In this document: positions 1 to 9,440 of the stretch, piece by piece
Layout: the number at the start of each line of letters is the position of its first letter
Numbering within the stretch: position 1 is the first letter of the stretch
DNA from: Phytophthora quininea
Lineage: Eukaryota; Oomycota; Peronosporomycetes; Peronosporales; Peronosporaceae
Direction of reading: 5' to 3'
DNA length: 43,052 bases
Assembly: GCA_011947345.1 (NCBI GenBank)
Contig: JAAVTG010000360.1
Span: forward strand, 1-43,052
Notes under the pieces: generated by a model
The model's database searches: none
The model's input: the letters and a program-made list of their open reading frames with translations, nothing else
What the model was told of the DNA's origin: nothing
Program-made: the position numbers and the translations under genes

Positions 1-79
1 CCAACTACCCTCACGGTGTACAGTCGGCGTTCCCATTTCTATTGGCATCTGTCATTTCCACGAGCAATTCCTCCGCAAC

Positions 80-930
80 AACCTGAGTGGCAATCATCAA
101 TATTCAAATCTCGCGTCTTCTCGGCCAACCCGCTTCTGGAAAGCAGCGCGGTGCAGCCATAATTGCAATTGGTACATCGCCACTGTGTGGTTAAAAGCAA
201 CCGGAATTCCTGCACATCTCGCAGTCGCCAAGCAGGTCAATGAACTGAGAGGAGAAGTCGCTAATCTCCGCAACAAGATCGACAGTCTAGAGGCTAAGCT
301 ACCAAACGAAGTAGCAAGTACGGTAGTCAGCGAGTTACGCCAGCATTTCGTTGTAAATGGCGTCGCACCAATTTCGCTGCACGACTTGGACTCAAAGATC
401 GCAGACCTGGAAACACGGATGGCGGCACAATTTTCCAGCGCACTTCGTGCTTCAACTGCCCAGTGTTAGTCCTGACACCGCCTCAACGAGCAACCATTCG
501 AGCTGGCGGTCATGGTCTTGGAATGACGGTAAGCTATCTCATTCGGTGCCTAAAGACTGGAATTTCTGCTAGAGCGAATGTAAAAACACTCTGGATGTAT
601 GGTTCTTCGGGGATAAGGATGCTGGGATCCGTCAGTACAGATTACTCAGGATACAGCACGATATAATGCCGCAGCATCGAATGCGGCATTCTCGAGTCAG
701 AATAGTGATGGAATACATGGAGAGTCTTGCCGACAAAGCTGAACTATTTCCTGTTGGCTCGAGGAGTATCGATGATGCAAATACCAGTCGCAGACAAGGT
801 ATTCGGCGTTGTTTTGACTGCAATGCTTTCTCAACTGTACTCAAAGATGCCGAAAAGAGCAGAGGACTTGCCTTGTGGAACGCTATACAACAAACTTTGC
901 CAGTATCGTAAAGCTCATTCACAAAATAAA
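80..930 (+). pseudogene. Decayed mobile-element ORF, possibly Crypton-like
   Basis: Seen: three coding-like pieces follow each other in different frames. Positions 185-469 give a coiled-coil peptide with heptads rich in Leu, Val and Glu. Around 575-770 there is a stretch with a Trp-Phe-Phe-Gly-Asp and Tyr-Arg pattern. Around 800-940 there is a peptide with an LYSKMPKR...GTLYNKL pattern. Similar blocks (coiled coil, then a W-[FY]-x-G-[DN] segment, then a GTLY segment) occur in repeated oomycete proteins that I associate with tyrosine-recombinase (Crypton) elements, but this link is from memory and no recombinase catalytic residues are visible here. Stops and frame changes separate the pieces, so it cannot make a full protein as written. 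It may be truncated by the window start. Confidence 0.3.
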
Positions 931-1078
931 AATAGCGAAGAACTATGAGTCACCAACAATACAGCCAATCATAAGCGACTACCTCGTTGTGATCTGATTC
1001 CTATCACAAACGCCGTCATTATATACATTGCTTTAAGCTCGCGCACAACCGTTGCTTGGAACCGTTCTAGTTGTTGGG

Positions 1079-1630
1079 CTAATAGGCGATGCTCGATCCG
1101 GCACGAACAGTTGGGATGGTATGTACCTCGTTCCAGCTCCTGGTACCGTCTCCTGTTCCAAAAGCGTTGCCCCTCGTCTTATCAGCGGTCCCAAAATTCC
1201 GAAGACAGTCGCGTCCGGCTGCGTATTCATCCCCGCTAGTTTTCGGGTGCGCATGGCGGTCTCCTTCGCTCCGATCCTCCACCCCAACCTCTCCCCGCTC
1301 GTCGTACATGGGGCTCTCGACTCGTTGCGATTGCAGCCGGCATGATTCGCCTTGATGGCGGTCACGATACGAGCGCTGATTAAGCTGCTGCTTCACACTG
1401 CGTGCCAACGCTTGGGCATCGGATAGTTTGCTGGTATGGCGATGCGTCCGACAGAGATTGGCGAACTTCCGCTTCAAACTGCCAATTCCACGAAGCCTGT
1501 TGTCGGGTTCCAGCGCGTTGTAAGCGGCTGCAACAGCCTCCCAGCCAGCTGGCTTCACCGGCAAAACTCGCCCGACCTCCGTCACAAGACGAAGTTGCTC
1601 GCGCGTGCTGTAGTTGCGCGATCCCTGAGT
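1079..1630 (-). pseudogene. DUF6818/Myb-like domain gene fragment
   Basis: Seen: one frame runs from about 1630 to the stop at 1079. It has the order EQLRLVTEVGRVLPVKPAGWEAV, then AYNALEP, then GSLKRKFANL, which is the layout of the oomycete DUF6818 family (a Myb/SANT-like helical domain: LL.IVEEVLP....W..V, then a SLK.KF.KL helix). The second half is polar and Arg/Glu-rich with no clear fold. There is no in-frame ATG before the domain: an in-frame TGA lies just upstream, near 1652. The true start may therefore be lost or may lie across an intron I could not place. Family members are often multicopy in Phytophthora; a role in DNA binding is inferred from the fold only. Confidence 0.45.
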
Positions 1631-1786
1631 TTTGGCATTGAGTCACAACGGTCTTCGCGTTTTACCTTCGGCCGTCGACAGCAAATCGTAAAATGGCACA
1701 ATGGCTACTGAAAACTATGAATCACGGTTCCATTTTTTGGTCAGCAGCACATCCCCTACTTCAACAGTGGCGTAGTGATATCTGGA

Positions 1787-2474
1787 CTAGGTCCAGGACA
1801 GGTAGGCCAAGCGAATTGTAGCTTGGCATTGAACATCGCGGAACAAGCCGAGGTTCGAGTAGGAGAGGATCTGGACGATGGCTCCTGCTGGTGGCAGGTG
1901 TTCATCTCCTGAGTCAACATCCCACGCGGTGGCCGTGAACAACAAGGTGTCGACGTCACGGGTGTTCTCAGCGTACGTCTCGCGAAATGCCTGTGTGCAG
2001 CGGCAGCATCAAGTCGAGGAAGCTACAAAGCACTTAGGACCACAGCACGCACCTTCAGTAGCTGATCAAGCGGTTCCGGCGAATCAGCGTCGACAAAATG
2101 GAGGCGCACAAACTTCAATTGCTTATGCTGGTGGTCGGAAATCCACAGCAATTTCATGCGGAGGATGACCTTCTCGCCATTTGAGTTCTTCTTCAGGAAC
2201 GCCTGCAGATCTGCAACAGCATAATTGACAGCGTTACAATATGCAAAGGGGAATAGAAAACACTAATACATTGCCCACCTTCAACAGTCGATACAATGCG
2301 TGTTTGGCCGTTTCCTTCACCAGCCAGGATCTGACGCATACGTTGGTAAGGTGTCAAACGCGATGGCGCTTCGTCCACGTTTGCCTTGCTTTTGGAGTTC
2401 TTGGAGTCAGGTTGGTCTTCTCCGCCAGTAACTTGCGCTTGCGCGCTTCTTCCTTGTCGTCCCTTGCCGGCCAT
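1787..2474 (-). CDS. Three-exon gene, 185 aa protein of unknown function
   Basis: Not visible as one open frame. Reading the minus strand with exons 2474-2279, 2210-2053 and 1990-1787 gives 558 nt, exactly 186 codons. Intron 1 (2278-2211, 68 bp) starts GTGGGC and ends TTGCAG; intron 2 (2052-1991, 62 bp) starts GTGCGT, the preferred oomycete donor, and ends CACAG. Both fit Phytophthora intron size. The first 35 residues are polar and low complexity (Gly, Gln, Lys, Ser), followed by a helical RLTPYQRMRQILAGE stretch. The remainder has alternating hydrophobic strands (VILRMKLLWI, TLLFTATAW, IVQILSY, ATIRLAYLSW) suggesting a compact alpha/beta domain. No signal peptide or TM segment. I do not recognise the family. 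Start chosen at the first in-frame ATG; an upstream GTG in the same frame is less likely. Confidence 0.6.
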
Positions 2475-2532
2475 CTTGCAATTTGCGTTATGCGTGGACG
2501 AAGTCGCGGATATGCAAGCCACGACGATGCGC

Positions 2533-2766
2533 TCATATCTTACTTATTCTAATGCCCACGCACACATTTCGATATATTTTGCTTTTGGTTTGCAAGAACA
2601 TGACGCACAGTGATGCGTCTTCAGTCATGTCACGTGATCCGTGTCCTTGATCTTTGCCGGGCAGACCAGTGGCGTCCTTAAGCTTTATCCCGTAGGCCAC
2701 ATGAACTTCGATCTGTCCCTGGTTTCTATCTGAAGGCCAAGACGCAGCCAAAGCGGAGATGTGCAT
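2533..2766 (-). pseudogene. C2-domain-like N-terminal fragment
   Basis: Seen: an ATG-started frame of 77 codons with a GQIEVHVAYGIKLKDATGLPGK segment near residues 17-38. This resembles the first strand and loop of a C2 domain (x-V-x-V-x-x-G-x-x-L-x-D), in which one would expect a D-P-Y calcium-binding motif next; here the sequence loses similarity right after Gly-Lys. No splice donor is obvious at that point, and only about 60 bp separate its stop from the next gene on the same strand. Most likely a truncated copy, or the first exon of a gene whose rest I cannot find. Confidence 0.3.
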
Positions 2767-2769
2767 CGA

Positions 2770-3267
2770 AGTAAAGATCGCAATATGCTTTATTTTATGC
2801 CGCTGTCGTACATTTCGATCAACCCCAACGTATCAGCTGCCAGACCTCTGCCGTATCCAAAACGAACTTTGTTTCCATGCTGTCCCTATTTTCTTCCCGC
2901 TAGGCCAGCTTGGTAGCACTCCAAGAAGATGAGAGACTCCTCTTCGCTCGATATGTTCCTGCCGTTTTCACTGACACAGGATGCACCCATTGGGTACATG
3001 AGCAAGGAGCACGTTAAAGTTCAATCGGGATGTTGATGCGTTCTGTTCGATATGGTCCAGAGGCTTGACGAGAAGCGATATGAGCAAATACAACTGCTCT
3101 GAACAAAACTAGTCGAATGCTGCTCGAAGTTTGCCGTCCTCAACTTCAACACGCGAAAAACACCAGCCTTCACAACAATAGTTTGTATTTTTAGTCAGAT
3201 ATTGCTGTGCGGTGACGTGTAGTCCTAACGGTGGATTCAGCGAGGCGCACATATCCCGCAGATATGC
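2770..3267. other. Intergenic, no feature seen
   Basis: About 500 bp without a convincing coding frame on either strand. It is the upstream region of the 2OG-like gene that starts at 3314. Confidence 0.5.
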
Positions 3268-3283
3268 GCTCATTTTCAATTCT
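3268..3283 (+). promoter_or_regulatory. Oomycete initiator (Inr)-like motif
   Basis: The sequence GCTCATTTTCAATTCT is close to the oomycete initiator consensus GCTCATTYYNCAWTTT, with one base fewer between the two halves. It lies 31-46 bp upstream of the ATG at 3314, the usual distance in Phytophthora genes. Function is inferred from consensus and position. Confidence 0.45.
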
Positions 3284-3313
3284 GCGCCATCCTACCGAAG
3301 TCCTGCAACAGTC

Positions 3314-4069
3314 ATGAACGCAATGAACGCCCGTCAACATTTGACCGAGAAAGGGTACATCGTTCTCTACAAGGCTGTCACCGACGAGATGACTAACAAG
3401 TTCCTCGACTTTGCTCGCCACGAAGAGTTAAATTGGAGCAATGGCACTTGGAAAGGAGAAGCCCTCGACACCTACCGACCACGTGCTTTGCTACCAGATT
3501 ATGTTAGCCGCGCGCTGACAGCGGCCTTCCGCCGCCACTACAGAACGTTTTATCCGAGCTCGACGGCAACAGAATGGAGTTTGCTCAAGACGCACGCGGG
3601 AGCTCCGGACCAACCGGTTCGCCGAGATTTCCCACCACCACTGCCTGACATGAATGCGGCGAACGTGCAAGGGGTACCAGGGGCGCTACTGCTGGCCACC
3701 AAGGACGACACCGTGATTTACGGGTACGGGTGGAACCGGCTGGTTGCGCTTCGCTCGAACGTGGAGACCATTCGGTTGAACAAGGGCGACATGCTTCTCT
3801 TTCGGGGTGACTTTATCTATTCACCCGCCGGGTATCTGACGAACAACCTGTTCGTCCACGGATTTCTGGACTCGCCATTCTACCCTCGCGATATTGGCAT
3901 CAATGAGCCACTCCTCGTCGCTGTCATTGACGACCTGTCCATCGTCGACGACCTGTTCTGTTTTGTCCACAACTGCGACTTTGTTGCCACCGGAACAATG
4001 TCGCTGCGCCGACACCTGAACCGCTTTCACTCTTTCTTCTTCGGGAGGCCACGAAGCCCAAGGGCATGA
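3314..4069 (+). CDS. 2OG-Fe(II) oxygenase-like protein with C-terminal C2H2 finger
   Basis: 251 aa from the first ATG downstream of an Inr-like motif (a second ATG three codons on is also possible). Residues around 160-190 (LNKGDMLLFRGDF...AGY...FVHGFLDSP) match the C-terminal beta strands of oomycete 2-oxoglutarate oxygenase-like (double-stranded beta-helix) proteins. Near the C-terminus a Cys-x4-Cys-x12-His-x4-His array (CFVHNC...HLNRFH) fits a C2H2 zinc finger. The usual iron ligands look lost: the HxD position reads RRD near residue 105, and the distal His position in the GDF-x-x-S segment is Tyr. It may therefore be a non-catalytic binding protein. No signal peptide. The frame is uninterrupted, suggesting it is or was recently functional. 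The family assignment is from pattern memory. Confidence 0.55.
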   Translation: MNAMNARQHLTEKGYIVLYKAVTDEMTNKFLDFARHEELNWSNGTWKGEALDTYRPRALLPDYVSRALTAAFRRHYRTFYPSSTATEWSLLKTHAGAPDQPVRRDFPPPLPDMNAANVQGVPGALLLATKDDTVIYGYGWNRLVALRSNVETIRLNKGDMLLFRGDFIYSPAGYLTNNLFVHGFLDSPFYPRDIGINEPLLVAVIDDLSIVDDLFCFVHNCDFVATGTMSLRRHLNRFHSFFFGRPRSPRA

Positions 4070-4941
4070 GACGGCAAGACGTTGGTGGCCGAAGATTGCT
4101 TTACGCAGCGCCATTTTACTTTTTTCTTCTTCTTCGTCTTTTCAGCTTCAATGTAGTCAAAACAATCCCATATCATTTTGCGTGCTTCGCCAGAATGAAG
4201 AAAAAAATAATCGCTCAAAAGTCTGGTTGCAAATATCGTCCACGACACTGCTGCTGAAGTTCTTATCGACGAGATCCTCAAGTTCATCAACAATAGACGC
4301 AGGTTGGTCATCGCTCCTGAGTCTGTGAGCAAATTCAGCGCATTTTCCCAAGTGGAAACGACCGTTTCTCCATTCGTGATAGCTTGATTGGCGATATCTT
4401 CGATAGCTTAGACCACAGTATCAGCAAAATCGGTTCCTTATGAACTGGAGGGTTATAGCTACACACGCACAGCTCTTAGTGATAGATAGCACGACATCGG
4501 CCTGACAGGCCGCAGAGAGCAGCTTCTCGACGACTCTCTGCAAATAGTAGACGAGGGACCGGACAGCGGAGAAGATCAGCACCGCGCATGCGAAGGCCCA
4601 CTGCAAATACTTGAATGCTGCCAGAACTTCCCCTGTGACTCCGCCAGTGAGAATATTAGGCGTCACATACGCCACGGAACCGACAACAAAATGAACTTAG
4701 AGGATGCAGGGCGATCGTCGTTCTACGGGATGTAATCAAGCTTGAACAAAACGAGACATAACTGTGAGCACTGAGCGGTCCCGTTGACGCCATCCCCTGT
4801 CGTGCAATCGTTGTTGCTCGCTATCGAGTGCATGGAACTTGCAGGTTCGGTGTCAACATGTTTACAGTCAAAGGTTGACGTCCACGGAGCGTACGGACGG
4901 TGATTGAGCATGAACGACGTGATAATGTACAAACCGCTGGA
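4070..4941. other. Intergenic / Helitron 3' flank
   Basis: No firm gene. On the minus strand 4421-4675 encodes an 84-codon peptide with two hydrophobic stretches that could be a membrane-protein fragment, but I cannot assign it. A perfect 6 bp stem hairpin lies at 4498-4512 (see separate entry). Confidence 0.4.
4498..4512 (-). repeat. GC-rich hairpin, candidate Helitron 3' terminal hairpin
   Basis: CGGCCT-GAC-AGGCCG is a perfect 6 bp stem with a 3 nt loop. On the minus strand, the Helitron coding strand, it lies about 430 bp after the helicase stop and is followed 18 nt later by CTAA. Helitrons end in CTRR preceded by a short hairpin, but the usual spacing is 10-12 nt and the next base is usually T, while here it is G. 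Weak candidate. Confidence 0.25.
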
Positions 4942-6899
4942 TCATTTACAGCAGTAGTATTTTGTGTTTCCACCACTGGTAATCGACATCACAGCATTAA
5001 GTGCCTGAAGTGTGGCAGTGCTCAGTTGTTGTAGGCGGTCCTCCTCATCAAGAGCCTCCTTGGAGGGCCTGGCCCATCTTGTGATCTCGTCGGTCAGTGG
5101 GCATAGTGTCCGAAAGGCTAGTCTTGATGTTACTCTAGAGACCAGCAAGTACGGCTGCTCACGCTTGTTTGACATTCGATTCTCAGACCGCCACTCGGTA
5201 ACAACCATTTTGTCAAGGGTTTCTCCTTGCACTTTATATACAGTTGATGATACTGCGCACACCATGGGGAATTGCTCGACACGAACAGACAAAGTGCGTG
5301 GATTTCCTTCTGAAGTCGGCGCTAGTGAGATGTGGCTTTCGCCATACGGTCGGGCGTCGGGGAAGAGAGGAAATAAGTCGGAATCCAAACAACCTTGCAT
5401 GGCAGTCGCCATCGAACCTCGTCGGATGCGTACAATCAACGCTAAGGGCGCGACACTCGGGATTTTTACAATGACGTCTTCAACACTGTCGCACACGTAG
5501 CAAAATTCAGTATCCTCCCTGTAGATGATCTGCTCCAGTGTGCCCAGCGTCCCGTTCGCAACCATTTTTGCGGCGCGAATGTTCTGAGTAATTTGCACCG
5601 GCGTCCCGACTATCAAATCGAGATAAGGCGCCATTCTGCCAAACTTGGTGTCCGGGAAACCCATTACATTTCGGATTTCCGACGAACCAAGTTTATCTAG
5701 TTTACCACCAAAATTAGCAACAATCCGTACAGGACACTCCCTTTCGGCAACAGCCTGGCCGCTGTTGCAACGAATAAATTGTTTATCGCCAGCCGCGTCG
5801 TATTATCTGGGGTTATAAAACAAGGCACCGAATCGCCAGGCTTCCATGTTTCAGAGACGTTGGCGTTACTAAAAACTCTCGAATTGATCAGGTCGACAAA
5901 TTCGGGGAGCCACACACCTTTGCGAGCGAGTTGACACCCGCGACCCCATTCTGGATCCGCCCTAAATCGAACACACTCGTCCAGCACGATCACACGGTCG
6001 AAGAGCCTCCACAACTTATACCCGGCGAAGTCGTCCGCCGCTGAGTTCTGGCTCTCGGAAGGATTCTTGTAGAGTGGGGCCCCTCCCACCGGTGATAGCT
6101 GAAGAAAATCTCCCACAAGAACTACATGAACTCCACCAAACGGTAGGTGTGAGATTTTCTTAGCTATTCTCAGGTATTTGTCGAGCTTCGCTAGCTCATG
6201 TTTCTTCATCATTGAGACTTCGTCGATGGCCAGGATGTCCAGGTAAATTGCCGCTTTTCGGCGCTTCTTTTCAGCTGGAGCAGCAAACTCGCCAATGTCC
6301 TCCCTCCTATTATCGTTGCAGCCTTTCCGGTAAGTGCTGCTTTGATAAGACAATCAGGGCGGTTCCAGCTTTCACACAACTTTTGGACGGCATTGAGCAC
6401 TCGGCTTTTGCCCATACCACCCTCACCACCCCCAAAAAAGCAGCTGGTCCTGCCCAAGATTGTCGTCAAGGTCGCCAACTGTGTAGCTCATATCCTCCAC
6501 TTTTCGCCACCTAGTAAGCAAAGCAATTCCGGTGAGTCTAAATGCGTTGTGCTGCTTCTCGTTGAGCGTGAAGTGCTGCGATACTGCTGTGATGGTGGCA
6601 AAATTTCCGTCTGCGCTGCCAAGGGGAACAGATGAAGTGTGTAGCGAGTTCCGCCACGACGTTCGTTCATCCAGCAGCGCATCATTCAACAGTTCAATCA
6701 CCTCGGCGTCCCTAGTGGCAATTTGAGGCTGGACACTCTGGTGGAGTTGGCAGTCGGTTGCTGTATTCTGGACCCAGGCGCGCATGTTAGGAACGCTAGG
6801 AAACTCGGCCGGTGCGATTGCCTGCCTGCGAGAAACCGCGCTGAACGCGTTGCCTTCCAGCATCCGATGGGCATTGAATACTCGAAGAATTTCGGTCAC
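4942..6899 (-). pseudogene. Helitron PIF1-family helicase region
   Basis: In order on the minus strand: a region equivalent to the pre-helicase helix (LNEKQHNAFRLTG, near 6550); Walker A as GGEGGMGKSR (near 6415); GKAATIIGGRTLAS; Walker B as LAIDEVSMM (near 6225); motif III GDFLQLSPVGG (near 6090); DECVRFRADPEWG; and the C-terminal motifs VYKVQGETLDKMVV and LLVSRVTSRLAF (about 5100-5230). These are the PIF1/RecD-type SF1B motifs that unwind DNA during Helitron transposition. Frame changes fall near 6440 (C/A runs), 6255 and 5690; the last 240 codons are uninterrupted to the stop at 4942. All catalytic motifs look intact, so decay is recent or partly technical. Confidence 0.85.
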
Positions 6900-6996
6900 A
6901 CGCGAATCCGGTTTTGCGGAAGTTGGGATTGTGACTGGGTCGAGGCTTGTGCTACCGGGTAGAGCGCTAGGGTCGAACTTCTGTAATTCCCAAGGA

Positions 6997-7737
6997 TCAG
7001 CAAACTTTTCTTTTCAGGGGGTCATTGTCTTCTTCTTCTCCGTCCATGGCATCACAACCGTTGAAAAGGAAATCATCATCACTTGTGCTATCCGCGTCGC
7101 TGTCGGATAGCGCGCTTGGTGAAGAAGCTCTATCACTGTCGCTGCGCATATGTTCTGCATTAGCTATCGCTCTATCTGCTCCACAGTAATAGTCGTCGAT
7201 GTGACTCATTATCTTCGCCACGAAGTCGCTGCGAGTGCATTCCCACTGTTCGTACGCATCGAGCCATAGGTGTTCGGAATCTGTCGCCGAACCTATTAGA
7301 TCAGCCAGGCTACAGAAGGGCTTGAACAGCACCAGCGACAGCACAGCACGCTTATATCGAACGCTTTCTGGAGAGTGACTCGCAACATACGGAAGTCGGA
7401 ATCCCTAAATGACAGGAACAACTTCATGGTAACGCCTGCCGAGGCTGTGCGTGCGATGCAGTGGGTGCCCTGTGTGAAATGCTAATCTCTCCTTCCGCGT
7501 CGACTTGCCCTTCTTCCTGAAGTAGCTCATCGCGAATTCGTAGATGCTGACAGCCGCAAGCTGGTTGGGGCGGAAGACGTAATCGTCCAAAAAGGAGACG
7601 GCCTGGAAGCGTGGTGTTTCAGAGTCGCCGCTTTCATCGACAAGATAGCATGAATGCTCCTCCTCCGAGCAGAGTTGCCGCAGGATGTCGTGAAGGGAAT
7701 GTATGAGCACCTCGAACTTTCTTAGCAACACGAGCCG
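6997..7737 (-). pseudogene. Helitron Rep-helicase linker region
   Basis: Carries VSFLDDYVFRPNQLAAVSIYEF and later SLVLFKPFCSLADL...W.DAYEQW, both typical of the stretch between the Rep and helicase domains of Helitron proteins. The two parts lie in one frame separated by TAG at 7405-7407. The end is acidic (Asp/Ser/Glu-rich, about 7020-7150). Confidence 0.65.
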
Positions 7738-9440
7738 CGGTACAAATACAGAGCCGCCAGCGGCCCAGCCACCTTCTGTCGGTTAGTCATGGCGTAGACC
7801 ATTGATGCCACACGTTTCCTCGCCTTGGCAACTTCGTCGACGACCTGCGCTTGGGAGGCACTTTCGTCGTGGGCTTCTCGCTCCTGCCGTCGCTGAAACG
7901 AGGCCAGGGCCATCACTACTACCGAGTCCAGACGTTTCTGCTGCTTCGTCACGTACTTTGTGCAGTAGTGTATCCGATCTGCAATATCTCTTCCGCCAAA
8001 CAGAACCTGTATATCGTGGTTGCACTTGAACGTGGCCATCATCTCGTAGTTAAACCCATTAACAAACTCGTGCGCCAGCTTTCGCTCAAGCGTAACACCA
8101 GCTAAATCAAACGACGTCTCCGGCGTACGGATGCGAGGGAATAAATATCTGCAATAGGAGTCATTCACCGCAGATTTTGACGTTTTGAAGCAGCTACTCG
8201 TGTGGGTCCACCAGTGCTGGTTTAGCAAAACCACCAATGCGGAAACCATATAATCCATGCCTTCGCGCCCCATCCGACGGTCAGCCGGCATTGGCGGCAA
8301 CACTTCCATGAGGCGCGTCAGACCGTCGTTTTGGTAAGGATCATCGTCACTGGAGCAGGTAACCATCTGATACGCGTTCGCGTTCTCTAAGACCTCTCTC
8401 TATTGCGGCCGAGAAGCACTGCTGCTCATTGGATCGCTCCTCAGCTCCTGCTGAACGCTTTCACGCTCATAGACAATGGCAGCAGCCTGGCCCTTTGTAT
8501 CACGACAGATTGATTCCAGGCGCGCTTCGTCGTCCATCTCCGCCGGAGTGAGCTCGTTTCGCCATGGCGGCCAGTGAGCGGGTCGGTTCTGGAGTAGAAC
8601 GCTTCGCAATATGTGCTGCGAGCTAAACTTTGTGTTACAAGCGCTGCACTGCAGCAGAGCGGGCTCTTTCACTGAGCGGTGCGCCTTGGAATGATACAGC
8701 CCGCGCCGTGGGTTCTGGCGAGCGAGCGCGGGTATGTTCAGCCCAACAAGATGGGCGTACGGGGCGTCGCAGTGTGAGCACGAGAGTCGTTCGACAGAAA
8801 GCGGCAGGCTGTTAGAAACGATGCTCCGCACGTAGGACTCTACGGTTTCCTTGAATTGCTCTCCGCCAGGTCCGCGCAGTAGGGATTCCAACTCGACTGT
8901 GCTCGACGGAGCGCCGCCTAGCCAAATCAACATGTGTATGTGCAACGTTCCCCTTCCCTGTGTCTCGACCATGCCAATGTACGCCCTTACATCCCCGATC
9001 AAACCCGAGAAGGAGTTTCTCTGCTTTGTTGTCGGGTCGATCCCGAGCACATGCCTTATGAACACGTCCAAACTTCGCATGAATAGACGCGCCGACGCAC
9101 AGTCATTCCCGAGACTGGCCTCGCGTAGTTAAGCCTTCGATGGCATACTGGCGTCCAAGATGTCGAAGAGCGAAGCAATGGATGTGATTCCGGCGTAGTG
9201 GGCCATGACGAGAGAATTGTCGGTATTGGGCGTGAGGGTGATAAAGAGAGATGGCTGTCCGAACCGTGTTTGGTAGGCGAATGCTTTTTGTCTACACTTG
9301 GCACGCTCTGTGTCGCTACCCCAAACGGCGGCAGACGCGATCTCCACCGTTTTCAAGAATTTGTGCGCCACAGAGTCTTGTTCCGTGCGACCTGACCGCC
9401 TTCCTTGCTGGCGCTGCTCGTTCTCGAGCAGCGCCTCCCA
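7722..9440 (-). pseudogene. Helitron Rep (HUH) nuclease region
   Basis: Frame 9440-9129 carries FGQPSLFITLTPN, the conserved Helitron-like N core. After a 1 nt frame change near 9135, frame 9080-8400 gives VETQGRGTLHIHMLIW, where His-x-His is the metal-binding HUH motif of rolling-circle Rep proteins. After an in-frame TAG (8400-8402) the same frame continues to 7722 and carries Tyr-Cys-Thr-Lys-Tyr (near 7956), matching the two-tyrosine YxxxY nicking/joining site. Catalytic motifs are thus retained although the frame is not. Several CxxC pairs in 8600-8800 suggest a zinc-binding insertion. Confidence 0.8.

Noticed and set aside
4421..4675. 84-codon hydrophobic frame on the minus strand as a separate membrane gene
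   Set aside because: No family resemblance, no initiator and it overlaps the candidate Helitron end; too weak to call.
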